In this document: positions 1 to 7,588 of the stretch, one piece after another | Numbering within the stretch: the stretch's first letter is position 1 | Layout of the letters: every line of letters begins with the position of its first letter | Source: Candidatus Rokuibacteriota bacterium | Lineage (GTDB): Bacteria; Methylomirabilota; Methylomirabilia; Rokubacteriales; CSP1-6 | Direction of reading: 5' to 3' | Length of the DNA stretch: 64,000 nt | NCBI GenBank assembly: GCA_016200085.1 | Contig: JACQFL010000028.1 | Span: 62,001-126,000, forward strand | Position numbers and translations under genes: made by a program | The notes under the pieces: generated by a model | What the model saw: only the letters and a program-made list of their open reading frames with translations | Databases searched by the model: none | What the model was told of the DNA's origin: nothing

Positions 1-157
1 CGAGGCCGCCATCGGGCTGCTGCTCGACACCAACCGCCGGCGGGCGATGGGGGAGCGGGCGCGGGCGGTGGCGGAGCAGGAGTTCGGGGTCGGATTGCAG
101 ATCGAGCGCACGCTGGCGGTGTACGCCGAGGCCGCCGCGCGCCTCGGCCCGAGGTGA
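1..157 (+). CDS. Glycosyltransferase C-terminal fragment (partial)
   Basis: The window opens inside a gene. The frame beginning at base 2 reads through 51 codons to a TGA. The end, with LLLDTNRRRAMGERARAVAE followed by a short helix ending in AAARLGPR, resembles the C-terminal helix of GT-B (family 4/group 1) glycosyltransferases, where DPERRRAMGERAR-like segments are typical. No catalytic part is visible, so substrate and exact family cannot be given. Its TGA overlaps the GTG of the next gene (GTGA), which suggests translational coupling. The assignment rests only on the tail. Confidence 0.55.
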   Translation, partial: EAAIGLLLDTNRRRAMGERARAVAEQEFGVGLQIERTLAVYAEAAARLGPR

Positions 158-414
158 CGGACCGCACGGACGCCCGCCGCGTCATCCGCGTCGCGTGCCG
201 CGGCGCCTGGGCGCTGCCGGAGGGCAAGGGGCTGCTCGACGGCGACGCGCGGGTGCGCACGCTGCGGCGTGTGCTCGTGACCTACCCCGGCGTCCGCTAC
301 ATCCTGCCCGATCGGATCGGGCTCCACGCGGGCGCCGAGGACCGCCTGCTCGAGACCCTGTCCACTCTCCTGACGCGCCAGCACTGGCTCGTCGAGACCG
401 TGAGCGTCGAGTGA
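154..414 (+). CDS. Small protein of unknown function (86 aa)
   Basis: The GTG start overlaps the stop of the preceding gene by four bases. The product is small and soluble with no signal peptide or membrane segment. It alternates short hydrophobic strands (RVIRVACRG, RRVLVTYPGVRYI) with a C-terminal helix-strand unit (LLETLSTLLTR, WLVETVSVE), which would suit a small alpha/beta ferredoxin-like fold, but I recognise no family. Overlap with the gene before and 13 bases to the gene after suggest one transcript with the PaaK-like gene. The longer ORFs in other frames here are Arg/Ala-rich shadows. Confidence 0.5.
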   Translation: MTDRTDARRVIRVACRGAWALPEGKGLLDGDARVRTLRRVLVTYPGVRYILPDRIGLHAGAEDRLLETLSTLLTRQHWLVETVSVE

Positions 415-427
415 GCGCGCCCAGCCC

Positions 428-757
428 ATGAGCGGCCCGATGCGCCAGCGCCAGCAGGCGCTCGACCGGGTGAACGAGGAGATCGCGCGGGAGAAGGCGG
501 CCTCGCTCGGCCGCGCCGGCGAGCGGCTGGAGGACGCCCTGGCGGAGGTCGCCGCGCTGGCCGCGCGGGTCGGCGCGGCGGCCGACGCCGCCGAGCGCGC
601 GCGTCTGGTCGCGCAGCACGAGGCGGCGCGGGTGCGCGCGGCGCAGCGGCGCCTGGCCCTCATCATCCAGCGCGAGGCCATGGGCCTGCGGAGCCATCGC
701 GTGCTCGACCAGCAGTTTCCCGAGCCGCGCCGTCTCGCCGGCGAGGCGGGCGCGTGA
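428..757 (+). CDS. Coiled-coil protein of unknown function (109 aa)
   Basis: The ATG gives a 109-residue, highly charged, almost wholly helical protein. Heptad-like spacing runs from about residue 8 to 90 (RVNEEIAREKAASLGRAGER and onward), ending in a short non-helical tail. There is no signal peptide, membrane segment or recognisable domain. Its TGA overlaps the GTG of the PaaK-like ligase (GTGA), so expression is probably coupled. It may be a small scaffold or dimerisation protein, but nothing in the sequence shows a function. Confidence 0.5.
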   Translation: MSGPMRQRQQALDRVNEEIAREKAASLGRAGERLEDALAEVAALAARVGAAADAAERARLVAQHEAARVRAAQRRLALIIQREAMGLRSHRVLDQQFPEPRRLAGEAGA

Positions 758-2046
758 TCTGGAACCCCGCCGCCGAGTGCATGACGCGCGCCGAGCGCGA
801 GGCGCTGCAGCTCGCGCGGCTGCGCGAGACCGCGGCGTGGGCGGCGGCGCGCGTGCCGTTCTACCGCGGCCTCGCCGGCGCCCGCCTGGCGAGCCTCGAC
901 GACCTGCCCGCGCTGCCCTTCACGCGCAAGACGGACCTGCGCGAGCAGTATCCCTTCGGCCTGTTCGCGGTGCCGCAGGCCGAGGTCGCACGCGTGCACG
1001 CCTCGTCGGGCACCAAGGGCAAGCCGACCGTCGTGGGCTACACCGCCGCCGACCTCGACGTCTGGCGCGAGGTGATGGCGCGCGCGATGACCGCCGCCGG
1101 CGCCCGCCGCGGCGATCCGCTGCAGGTCGCCTTCGGCTACGGGCTCTTCACGGGCGGGCTCGGTTTCCACGACGGCGCGGAGCGGATCGGCATGACGGTG
1201 GTGCCGACGTCCTCCGGCAACACCGCGCGCCAGTGCCTGCTCCTGCGCGACTTGCGCCCCGCCGGGCTCTGCGCGACGCCGTCCTTCGCGCTCCACATCG
1301 CCGAGACCCTGGCCGACCAGGGGACCGCGCCCGCCGACCTCGGCCTGCGCTACGGCATGTACGGCGCCGAGCCGTGGACCGAGGGCATGCGACGGGCGCT
1401 GGAGCAGGGCCTCGGCTGCCCCGCGTTCGACGTCTACGGGCTGTCCGAGGTCACGGGCCCCGGCGTCTCGGGCGAGTGCGAGGCGCGCGACGGCCTGCAC
1501 CTCGCCGACGACCACTTCCTGCCGGAGATCATCGACCCGGCCACCGGCGAGGTGCTGCCGCCCGGGCGCGAGGGCGAGCTGGTCTTGACGACGCTGTCCA
1601 GGCGCGCCATGCCCGTCGTCCGCTACCGGACGGGCGACCTCACCGCGCTCACCTTCGAGCCCTGCCGGTGCGGCCGCACGAGCGCACGAATGGCGCGCAT
1701 CAAGGGCCGCTCCGACGATATGCTGATCATCAAGGGCGTGAACGTGTACCCGTCGGAGGTGGAGGCCGCGCTGCTGGACGTCGAGGAGCTGGTGCCGCAC
1801 TACCAGCTCGTCGTCGACCGCCGGGAGACGCTGGCGCGGCTGGAGATCCAGGTCGAGCCCTCGGCGGCGTTGCTGGGGCGGACCGGGGAGTCGCTGGCGG
1901 GGCATCCCGCGACCGAGGCGCTGCGCCAGCGCGTGGCGGCCCGGCTGCGGACGGCGCTCGGGCTGGGGGTCGAGGTCACGCTGGTGGCCCCCCGGACCAT
2001 CCCGAGGTCCGAAGGCAAGGCCGTGCGGGTCATCGAGCGGAGCTGA
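754..2046 (+). CDS. Phenylacetate-CoA ligase family protein (PaaK-like)
   Basis: This is an AMP-forming ligase of 430 aa, the usual length of PaaK enzymes, which activate aryl acids to CoA thioesters with ATP. The phosphate-binding loop is ASSGTKGKP (about residues 83-91), the A5-like motif is YGLSEVTGPG, the hinge/A8 region is GRSDDMLIIKGVNVYPSEVE, and the C-terminal lysine motif is RSEGKAVRV. A CRCGRTSARM segment sits before A8 as in PaaK. The GTG start overlaps the upstream stop. A PaaA-like diiron protein follows 21 bases later, fitting aryl-CoA activation then oxygenation. Phenylacetate itself as substrate is inferred; benzoate or another aryl acid is possible. Confidence 0.85.
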   Translation: MIWNPAAECMTRAEREALQLARLRETAAWAAARVPFYRGLAGARLASLDDLPALPFTRKTDLREQYPFGLFAVPQAEVARVHASSGTKGKPTVVGYTAADLDVWREVMARAMTAAGARRGDPLQVAFGYGLFTGGLGFHDGAERIGMTVVPTSSGNTARQCLLLRDLRPAGLCATPSFALHIAETLADQGTAPADLGLRYGMYGAEPWTEGMRRALEQGLGCPAFDVYGLSEVTGPGVSGECEARDGLHLADDHFLPEIIDPATGEVLPPGREGELVLTTLSRRAMPVVRYRTGDLTALTFEPCRCGRTSARMARIKGRSDDMLIIKGVNVYPSEVEAALLDVEELVPHYQLVVDRRETLARLEIQVEPSAALLGRTGESLAGHPATEALRQRVAARLRTALGLGVEVTLVAPRTIPRSEGKAVRVIERS

Positions 2047-2067
2047 GCTTCAGGAGGGCCGTGAGCC

Positions 2068-2889
2068 ATGACGAGCCAAGTCACTGACATGATGGACAAG
2101 ATCTCCCGCGGCGCCCGCCTCGAGTCGGCCGAGGAGATGACGGCCGAGTACCGGGACGACCTCGTGCACCTGATGACGATGCAGGCCGACTCCGAGCTGG
2201 CCGGGGGCTACGGCTACGTGGCCTGGATCACCAAGGCGCCCACGGTCGAGGAGAAGCACGTCGTCGCCCAGATCGTGAAGGACGAGCTCCGCCACGCCAC
2301 GGTGATGTACGGCCTGCTCGCCGACCTCGGGGTGGACGTCGATCGTCACGTGCGCGAGCACGACGAGACCTTCACCATGCGCATCGGCGCCGACGCCGAC
2401 ATCGGCACCGCGCGCATCACGAGTGACAAGCGGGTCAACATCTTCTATTACCCGATCGACACCTGGACCGATTTCGTGTTCTTCAATTTCTGCATGGACC
2501 GCGGCGCCGGCCATCAGCTCGAGGACGTGCGACAGTGCTCCTACGGCCCCTGGGCGCGCACGATCGAGGGGATCTTCAAGGAGGAGAAGTTCCACATCCG
2601 CCACGGCGAGTACTGGGTCAAGCGTCTCGCCGAGGATCCGGCCACCCACGACGAGGCCCAGCGGACCTTCGAGCGCTGGTACATCCGCACCATGAACATC
2701 TTCGGCCGCCCGGGCTCGCCGAGGAACCAGCGCTACCGCCGCTTCCGCCTCAAGAGCCGCGACAACGACGTGGTCCGCCAGGCCTTCGCCACCGAGATCG
2801 CCGGGCTGTGCGAGAAGTTCGGGCTCACGGTGCCGCAGTGGAAGCCGCGCTGGGACCGGCTCCCCGAAGAAGGCCAGATCCCCGGATAG
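2068..2889 (+). CDS. PaaA/PaaC-family diiron protein (phenylacetyl-CoA epoxygenase subunit-like)
   Basis: A strong ribosome site, AGGAGG, lies 10 bases before the ATG. The 273-aa protein aligns by eye along its whole length with PaaA: SELAGGYGYVAWITKAPTVE near residue 42, an ExxH motif in KDELRHATVMYG (E73, H76), CSYGPWAR near 158, and a second ExxH in FKEEKFHIRHGE (E173, H176). These supply the carboxylate and histidine diiron ligands of the ferritin-like fold. PaaA inserts oxygen into aryl-CoA with its structural partner PaaC and reductase PaaE, none of which is nearby. It may be a stand-alone paralogue working on the product of the upstream ligase. Confidence 0.8.
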   Translation: MTSQVTDMMDKISRGARLESAEEMTAEYRDDLVHLMTMQADSELAGGYGYVAWITKAPTVEEKHVVAQIVKDELRHATVMYGLLADLGVDVDRHVREHDETFTMRIGADADIGTARITSDKRVNIFYYPIDTWTDFVFFNFCMDRGAGHQLEDVRQCSYGPWARTIEGIFKEEKFHIRHGEYWVKRLAEDPATHDEAQRTFERWYIRTMNIFGRPGSPRNQRYRRFRLKSRDNDVVRQAFATEIAGLCEKFGLTVPQWKPRWDRLPEEGQIPG

Positions 2890-2897
2890 GTCGTGCT

Positions 2898-2918
2898 GGG
2901 GGGCTCCGGGCGCCCCCC
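2898..2918. terminator. GC hairpin (stem GGGGGGC/GCCCCCC)
   Basis: A 7-bp perfect stem with a 7-base loop (TCCGGGC) lies 9 bases after the PaaA-like stop and before the convergent acetyltransferase end. There is no T tract. The same 21-base hairpin occurs in the opposite orientation at 19381-19401, also at the 3' end of a gene, which supports a terminator or mRNA-end role. Confidence 0.5.
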
Positions 2919-2958
2919 GGACCCCCCCCACGCTCCCCAGTGTTCGATCTCTGGTCAG

Positions 2959-4323
2959 TTACACCAGGGCCCAGACGTCCGAGGGGCGGCGGGGGAAGAG
3001 CGCGTTGAGCAGCGCGCGCGCTTCCTGATCGCGCACGACGCAGTCGGGAAACGCGTGCTCGAGCTCCTCGACGCTGCGGAAGCCGAACAGGAGCTGCAGC
3101 ACGCTGAGCCCGGGAAAGAGCGCCGACGGCCGCCGCGGGTCCTTCGAGGGCGCGCCGGACTCCTGGCCCAGGACGTCGCGCGCCGGCGCCCAGGGCGCGA
3201 CCTTGACCATCCGTCCGCCCTCGAGGACCAGCTGAACCCCGCCGCGATCCCACGCCAGGCGCAATTCGCCGCTGTGGCCGGTGAGCGGGGAGTCCGCCAG
3301 GTGCCGCTCGAGCGCCGGCCTCACCGTCGTGAGCAGCGCCGCGACGTCGGGCGCGCGCAGGTACCACCACGACGGCCGCGGCGTGCCCGGCGCCTTGTAG
3401 ATGCGCTCGAGGGGATGCCCGGGCGCGATGAACCAGAAGCTGGCCGCCTGGCCGAACGGCCGCGCGTGGCGCGCGGCGTAGGCCTCGCCGGTGGCGCGCA
3501 GATACGCGAGCACGTCGGGCCAGACCGCGCGCCACGACACGCCGTCGATCACCTCGAGCTCGCCGACCGCCACCGCCGTGTTCCAGAGCACGGGCAGGTG
3601 CACGAGCATCCCCACCGGGCGAGCGGCTGGCGTCTCGATCACGCAGAAGGCGAGCGACTGGGCGCTGCCCGCCGACCGCTCCCCGAGGTCGTAGCGCCAG
3701 ACGCGCTCGTCGTGCGGCGCGGTGACGAGATAGCGCGCCCGCGACGCCGTGTGCGTCGCAGCGAGGAACCCGGCGTCGTCCGCGCGCGCGGGCCGGATAC
3801 GGAAGGGACCCGTGCCCGGCGCGGGGAGTTCGAGGTCGCCGAGGGGCACCCAGGGGCCGCCACCGCGCGCCAGCGCAGGCTCGTAGCCGAACTGGCGGTA
3901 GAAGACCGGGATGCCGGCGATCGCGAGGAGCTGGTGGCCCCGCGCCGCGGCCTCGGCGTGGATCGCCTCGAAGACGGCGCGCACCAGCCCGCGGCCCCGG
4001 TAGGCCGCGAGCGTGCCCACGAGCTCGGGCTGGCCAACCGAGACCAGCACGCCGCCGTACGTCCAGGTCTGCGAGATCAGGATCGTCGACGCCACGAGGG
4101 CGCCGCTCGCTCGATCTTCCACGAGCACGGCGTCCTGGGCACGCACGCGGTGGTGACGCCCGCCGAGCAGATCCTGCGTCCAGCGCCCGAAGATCTCGGC
4201 CGGCTCCTGGGAGTCCTGGAAGCGGAGGACGTCGGCGGTGAAGGTGACCAGGCGCTCGACGTCTGCCAGGGTCGCCGTGCGGAGCACGAGGCCGCCACCG
4301 AGGTCCCTGGGTAAAGTTGACAT
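2959..4323 (-). CDS. Eis-like GNAT N-acetyltransferase (454 aa)
   Basis: The N-terminal GNAT domain carries TATLADVERLVTF and the acetyl-CoA motif AYRGRGLVRAVFEAI. A second GNAT-like region and a sterol-carrier-like C-terminal domain follow, the three-part architecture of Eis-type acetyltransferases. These acetylate amines such as aminoglycosides or protein lysines; the substrate here is unknown. I take the ATG at 4323 (MSTLPRDLGG), preceded by AAGAGGGA, rather than the track start at 4347. The gene converges on the PaaA-like gene and lies upstream of nothing obviously related. The C-terminus ends in WALV. Confidence 0.75.
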   Translation of the reverse strand: MSTLPRDLGGGLVLRTATLADVERLVTFTADVLRFQDSQEPAEIFGRWTQDLLGGRHHRVRAQDAVLVEDRASGALVASTILISQTWTYGGVLVSVGQPELVGTLAAYRGRGLVRAVFEAIHAEAAARGHQLLAIAGIPVFYRQFGYEPALARGGGPWVPLGDLELPAPGTGPFRIRPARADDAGFLAATHTASRARYLVTAPHDERVWRYDLGERSAGSAQSLAFCVIETPAARPVGMLVHLPVLWNTAVAVGELEVIDGVSWRAVWPDVLAYLRATGEAYAARHARPFGQAASFWFIAPGHPLERIYKAPGTPRPSWWYLRAPDVAALLTTVRPALERHLADSPLTGHSGELRLAWDRGGVQLVLEGGRMVKVAPWAPARDVLGQESGAPSKDPRRPSALFPGLSVLQLLFGFRSVEELEHAFPDCVVRDQEARALLNALFPRRPSDVWALV

Positions 4324-4366
4324 AATCCCTCTTATCGGAAGTACCAAGAAGCCGGAGGGCGCGGCC

Positions 4367-5005
4367 CTACGACGCGGCGCCGAGCGTGGCCAGCCGGCCG
4401 CGGACGTCCCCGGCGCGCGGACTGCCCGGACGCTCCTTGAGCAGGCGCTGGTAGGTCGCGATCGCCCGGTCCTTCTGGCCGGCCATCTCCTGGGAGCGGC
4501 CGAGGTCGATCAGAAGCTGCTCGTAGTAGAAGTCGCTGGGCTTGAGCCCGGCGAGCGCCGCCCGATAGGCCTCGCCCGCACGCGTGAAGTTCCGCTCGGC
4601 CTCCCACGTGTAGGCGATCCCCGCCTGGGCCAGGGTGCGCAGGGTGCCCTGCGCGCCCTTCGCCAGGGCGATCCGGTAGGCGCCGCGAGCGGCCTCCCAC
4701 TGGCGGGCGTCGGAGCGCGCGTTGCCCAGCTCGCAGGCGGCCTGCCCGGCGCGCCGCGAGCCGGGATACCGCGCGAGGAAGCCTTCGAGCGCTCCCGCGA
4801 CCGCCGCGCGGGCGGCGGGCGGCGCGTCGGGGGCGCGGGCCGTGGTCATCACCGTCATCACCTCGGCGTAGGCCTCGAGGGCGCGCCGCTCCTGGAGCGT
4901 GGACCAGAGCCAGAGCCCGGCGCCGGCGGCCACGACCACGGCCAGACCGGTCGCGATCCAGGCGGCGGTCCGCCACGAGATGTCCGGCCAGCTCACGCGG
5001 CGCAT
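4367..5005 (-). CDS. Membrane-anchored TPR protein
   Basis: A signal-anchor near residues 12-34 (TAAWIATGLAVVVAAGAGLW) is followed by about 175 residues of tetratricopeptide-like helices. Recognisable pieces are FLARYPGSRRAGQAACELGN, WEAARGAYRIAL, RAGEAYRAALAG and KDRAIATYQRLLKERPGSPR. The layout resembles YfgM/BamD-like periplasmic TPR proteins that scaffold envelope complexes, but no partner is encoded next to it. It ends 43 bases from the start of the acetyltransferase on the same strand. Confidence 0.7.
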   Translation of the reverse strand: MRRVSWPDISWRTAAWIATGLAVVVAAGAGLWLWSTLQERRALEAYAEVMTVMTTARAPDAPPAARAAVAGALEGFLARYPGSRRAGQAACELGNARSDARQWEAARGAYRIALAKGAQGTLRTLAQAGIAYTWEAERNFTRAGEAYRAALAGLKPSDFYYEQLLIDLGRSQEMAGQKDRAIATYQRLLKERPGSPRAGDVRGRLATLGAAS

Positions 5006-5038
5006 CGAAGTCTCAGGCTCCCGGGTTGACGACGAGCA

Positions 5039-5224
5039 TCAGCGCACGCGCAGGCCCCGCCGGTACTGGCGGCCGCACGCCACGCAGCGGCGCCAGCCGC
5101 GCCAAGCGCGGCGCACGAGGTGGCCACAATGGGGGCAGCGCTGGTAGGACCGGCACCCGTAAAACAGGCCGATGCCCGCGGCCACGGCCACGCCGACGAG
5201 CCACGCCGAGGGTACGACTTCCAC
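5039..5224 (-). CDS. Small membrane protein with zinc ribbon (61 aa)
   Basis: One N-terminal transmembrane helix (SAWLVGVAVAAGIGLFYG) is followed by two CxxC knuckles, RCPHCGHL and RCVACGRQYRRG, spaced as in a zinc ribbon. The basic tail suggests the ribbon faces the cytoplasm. Function is unknown. It is transcribed towards the TPR gene and sits just downstream of the Rieske gene on the same strand. The overlapping ORFs at 5013 and 4993 are Arg-rich shadows. Confidence 0.6.
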   Translation of the reverse strand: MEVVPSAWLVGVAVAAGIGLFYGCRSYQRCPHCGHLVRRAWRGWRRCVACGRQYRRGLRVR

Positions 5225-5274
5225 CTGTGCATGCTAGGCAGCGCTCGACACCCTGTCAAGAATGCCCCTGATCG

Positions 5275-5574
5275 TCAGCGTTCCAGATAGAGATCCTCGC
5301 CCTCCACGATCACGGGCCAGCAGGCCAGCTTGACCGCCGGATTGTTGACGTTGGCGCCGGTCGTCACGTCCCAGCGCCAGGCATGCCAGGGGCAGATGAC
5401 CACGCGGCCCTCGAGATCGCCGTCCCCGAGCGGGCCGCCCCGATGGGGACACGTGTTGTCGATCGCGTAGAAGCGCCCCTCCACGTTGAAGAGCGCCACC
5501 GAGCCCTCGCCGGCCTCGATGACGCGGCCTTCACCCTCCGGCACGTCACTCACCGCCCCCAGCCTGATCCGCAT
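5275..5574 (-). CDS. Rieske [2Fe-2S] ferredoxin
   Basis: The 99-aa protein has both cluster-binding boxes, CPHRGGPL (C-x-H) and CPWHAWRW (C-x2-H), in the spacing of small Rieske ferredoxins and NirD-like subunits. It therefore probably serves as an electron carrier to an oxygenase or reductase encoded elsewhere. The ATG at 5574 (MRIRLGAVSD) is chosen because GGGAGGGAA lies directly upstream; the longer track ORF runs into the palindromic intergenic region and is not protein-like there. The N-terminal beta domain FNVEGRFYAIDNTC is typical. Confidence 0.85.
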   Translation of the reverse strand: MRIRLGAVSDVPEGEGRVIEAGEGSVALFNVEGRFYAIDNTCPHRGGPLGDGDLEGRVVICPWHAWRWDVTTGANVNNPAVKLACWPVIVEGEDLYLER

Positions 5575-5687
5575 GGGTTCCCTCCCGCCCGTCATATCGA
5601 CGGGTTGACCCGCCTCTGTCAAGACGTCACCCGAATGGCCCCCGTCGTGGCAAGGACTCTGAGCCCGGGCGCGCGTCGGCTCGACGG

Positions 5688-5830
5688 CGGGGCAGGCTGA
5701 GGGCGGGAGGGCTTCCGCGATCCGACTGACTGTGGTCTCGTAGGCCGTGTCCGCGCGCCGCGTGGCGGGCGCGGCGAGACCATCCCTACCCAACGGATCG
5801 CGGAAGCCCTCCCGCCCTCAGCCCGCCCCG
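5688..5830. repeat. Palindromic element, copy 1 (37-bp arms, 69-nt core)
   Basis: Arms 5688-5724 and 5794-5830 are inverted copies of each other with one mismatch, both ending in CGGAAGC/GCTTCCG-type sequence next to GCGATCCG. They enclose a 69-nt core at 5725-5793. The reverse complement of this core matches the 69-nt core of copy 2 at about 61 of 69 positions, but the arm sequences of the two copies differ. The core has its own internal pairing (GTCTCG with CGAGAC and a GC-rich hairpin). The element lies between the divergent Rieske and MBL-rhodanese genes. Confidence 0.85.
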
Positions 5831-5987
5831 CCTCGCTCGGCGTCCACCAGTCACGCGACGCTCGAGACGCCAGACCGATCCCGAACCTCTTCCCCCAAGG
5901 CGCTGGGGTTCCTTGGGAAGAATGAAACCTTTCCGCGTCGGTGCCGCGCCGATCGGTCTTCGCGGTTTGCCCCTCGTGAACCTCGCG

Positions 5988-6123
5988 CTCCGCGGGGCCG
6001 GGCCGGGGGGCCGCGATCCGTTCGGTACGGGTCGTCTCGCCGCGCGCGTCACGCGGCGCGCGGACACGACCTACGAGACCACAGTCGGTCGGATCGCGGC
6101 CCCCCCGGCCCGGCCCCGCGGAG
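5988..6123. repeat. Palindromic element, copy 2 (33/34-bp arms, 69-nt core)
   Basis: Arms 5988-6020 and 6090-6123 are complementary apart from a one-base G-tract difference. The 69-nt core at 6021-6089 is the inverted relative of the core in copy 1. It contains GGTCGT...ACGACC and GTCTCG...CGAGAC pairings. Copies 1 and 2 are 157 bp apart in opposite orientation. The spacer 5831-5987 and flank 6124-6180 hold no convincing ORF; with these elements they account for the 616-bp gene-free stretch 5575-6190. Confidence 0.85.
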
Positions 6124-6190
6124 AATCGGGGTTCCGCGCGCAGGGAGAAGCGCGGATAATGGGCAGGGTGGTCAGACGCGGAGGGCGGGG

Positions 6191-7564
6191 ATGATTTTTC
6201 AACAGCTGCTGAACGAGGAATCGGGGTGCCTGTCGTACCTGATCGGCTGCGGGCAGGCCGGCGAGGCCGTGGTCGTCGATCCCGGGCGCGATCGGGTCGA
6301 CGAGTACATCCGCCTCGCGCGCAAGAAGGGGCTGACGATCTCGCGCATCGTCGAGACCCACACCCACGCCGATCACATCTCCGGCAACCGCGACCTCGCC
6401 GCGGCCACGCGTGCGCCGATCTTCCTGCACCGGGCCGCCCAGGCCGCCTTCGAGCACGAGACGCTGGCCGACGGTGACATGATCCGCCTCGGCACCGTCG
6501 ACCTCGAGATCCTGCACACGCCCGGCCACACGGCCGACAGCCTCTGCCTGCTCGTCACCGATCGCTCGCGGGGCGAGGTGCCGTGGTTCGTGCTCACCGG
6601 TGACACCCTGTTCATCGGCGACGTCGGCCGGCCCGACTTCGGCGGTGCGCAGGCGGCGGCCTCGATGTGGGACAGCCTGCGGCAGGCGCTCCTGCCCCTC
6701 GACGACAGCGTCGAGGTCTACCCGGGCCACGGCTCGGGGTCGCTCTGCGGGCGCGCGATGTCGGCGAAGTCGGCCTCGACCATCGGCTTCGAGCGGCGCT
6801 TCAACCCCGCCCTGCAGGCGCGGAGCCGCGAGGAGTTCGTCGAGCGCCTCATGACGGGGCTGCCGCCCAAGCCACCGTCCTTCGAGACCATCGTCGCCAA
6901 GAACCGCGGCCTCATCCCGCTGCAGGCGAGCAAGCCGCGCCCGCTGTCCGCGCGCGAGACCCAGGACCTGCTCGCCCGCGGAGCCTGCGTCCTCGATCTC
7001 CGCGACCCGGGGAGCTTCGGCGAGGGCCACGTTCCGGGCGCGGTCAACGTCTGGATCGAGAGCCCGCAGTTCGCCGATCGCGCGGGCTGGCTCGCGCCCC
7101 CCGGCGCCGAGCTGATCCTCGTCGCGCAGGGGCCGTCCGATCTCGATCGCGCGCTCGCCGGGCTGGCCCGGGTCGGCGTGGACCAGGTCGTCGGCCACGT
7201 GCAGCACGGGATGGTCGGCTGGCGGAACGACGGCCTGCCCGTCGCCGCGGTGCCCCAGCTGTCCGTCTACGAGCTGGGCGAGTGGCTGGCCGAGGGACGT
7301 GACGTGCAGATCGTCGACGTGCGCGAGCCGTCGGAGTGGCGCGAGGGCCACGTGCCCGACGCGCTGCACGTGCCCATGCTGGAGGCGCTCGCGCGCCGCG
7401 CCGAGCTCGCTCCCGACCGTCCGAAGGCGGTGCTGTGCGCGGGCGGGCTCAGGTCGAGCGCGGTCATCAGCGTGCTCGCGCGCGCGGGCATGCACGGCTT
7501 CTACAACGTCACCGGCGGCATGGCCGCCTGGCAGAAGGCGGGCCTCCCGGTCGAGCGATCGTAG
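6191..7564 (+). CDS. MBL-fold hydrolase with two rhodanese domains (persulfide dioxygenase-like)
   Basis: The ATG at 6191 follows GGAGGGCGGGG; the upstream part of the track ORF is palindromic intergenic DNA. Residues 1-250 are a metallo-beta-lactamase domain with ETHTHADHISG (H57, H59, D61, H62), HTPGHTADS and GDTLFIGDVGRPDFGG, the signature of ETHE1/Blh-type persulfide dioxygenases. Two rhodanese domains follow (about 265-360 and 370-457). The second has the catalytic cysteine loop CAGGLRS; the first has VAQGPSD where the cysteine should be and so is probably structural. Likely role: sulfide or persulfide oxidation. Confidence 0.85.
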   Translation: MIFQQLLNEESGCLSYLIGCGQAGEAVVVDPGRDRVDEYIRLARKKGLTISRIVETHTHADHISGNRDLAAATRAPIFLHRAAQAAFEHETLADGDMIRLGTVDLEILHTPGHTADSLCLLVTDRSRGEVPWFVLTGDTLFIGDVGRPDFGGAQAAASMWDSLRQALLPLDDSVEVYPGHGSGSLCGRAMSAKSASTIGFERRFNPALQARSREEFVERLMTGLPPKPPSFETIVAKNRGLIPLQASKPRPLSARETQDLLARGACVLDLRDPGSFGEGHVPGAVNVWIESPQFADRAGWLAPPGAELILVAQGPSDLDRALAGLARVGVDQVVGHVQHGMVGWRNDGLPVAAVPQLSVYELGEWLAEGRDVQIVDVREPSEWREGHVPDALHVPMLEALARRAELAPDRPKAVLCAGGLRSSAVISVLARAGMHGFYNVTGGMAAWQKAGLPVERS

Positions 7565-7588
7565 AGCCGGGGGCTCCTCGAGTCTGCG

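Noticed and set aside
5575-6190. Insertion sequence at the palindromic stretch
   Set aside because: No transposase ORF, no terminal inverted repeat pair shared between copies, and no obvious target duplication; the arms differ between copies.
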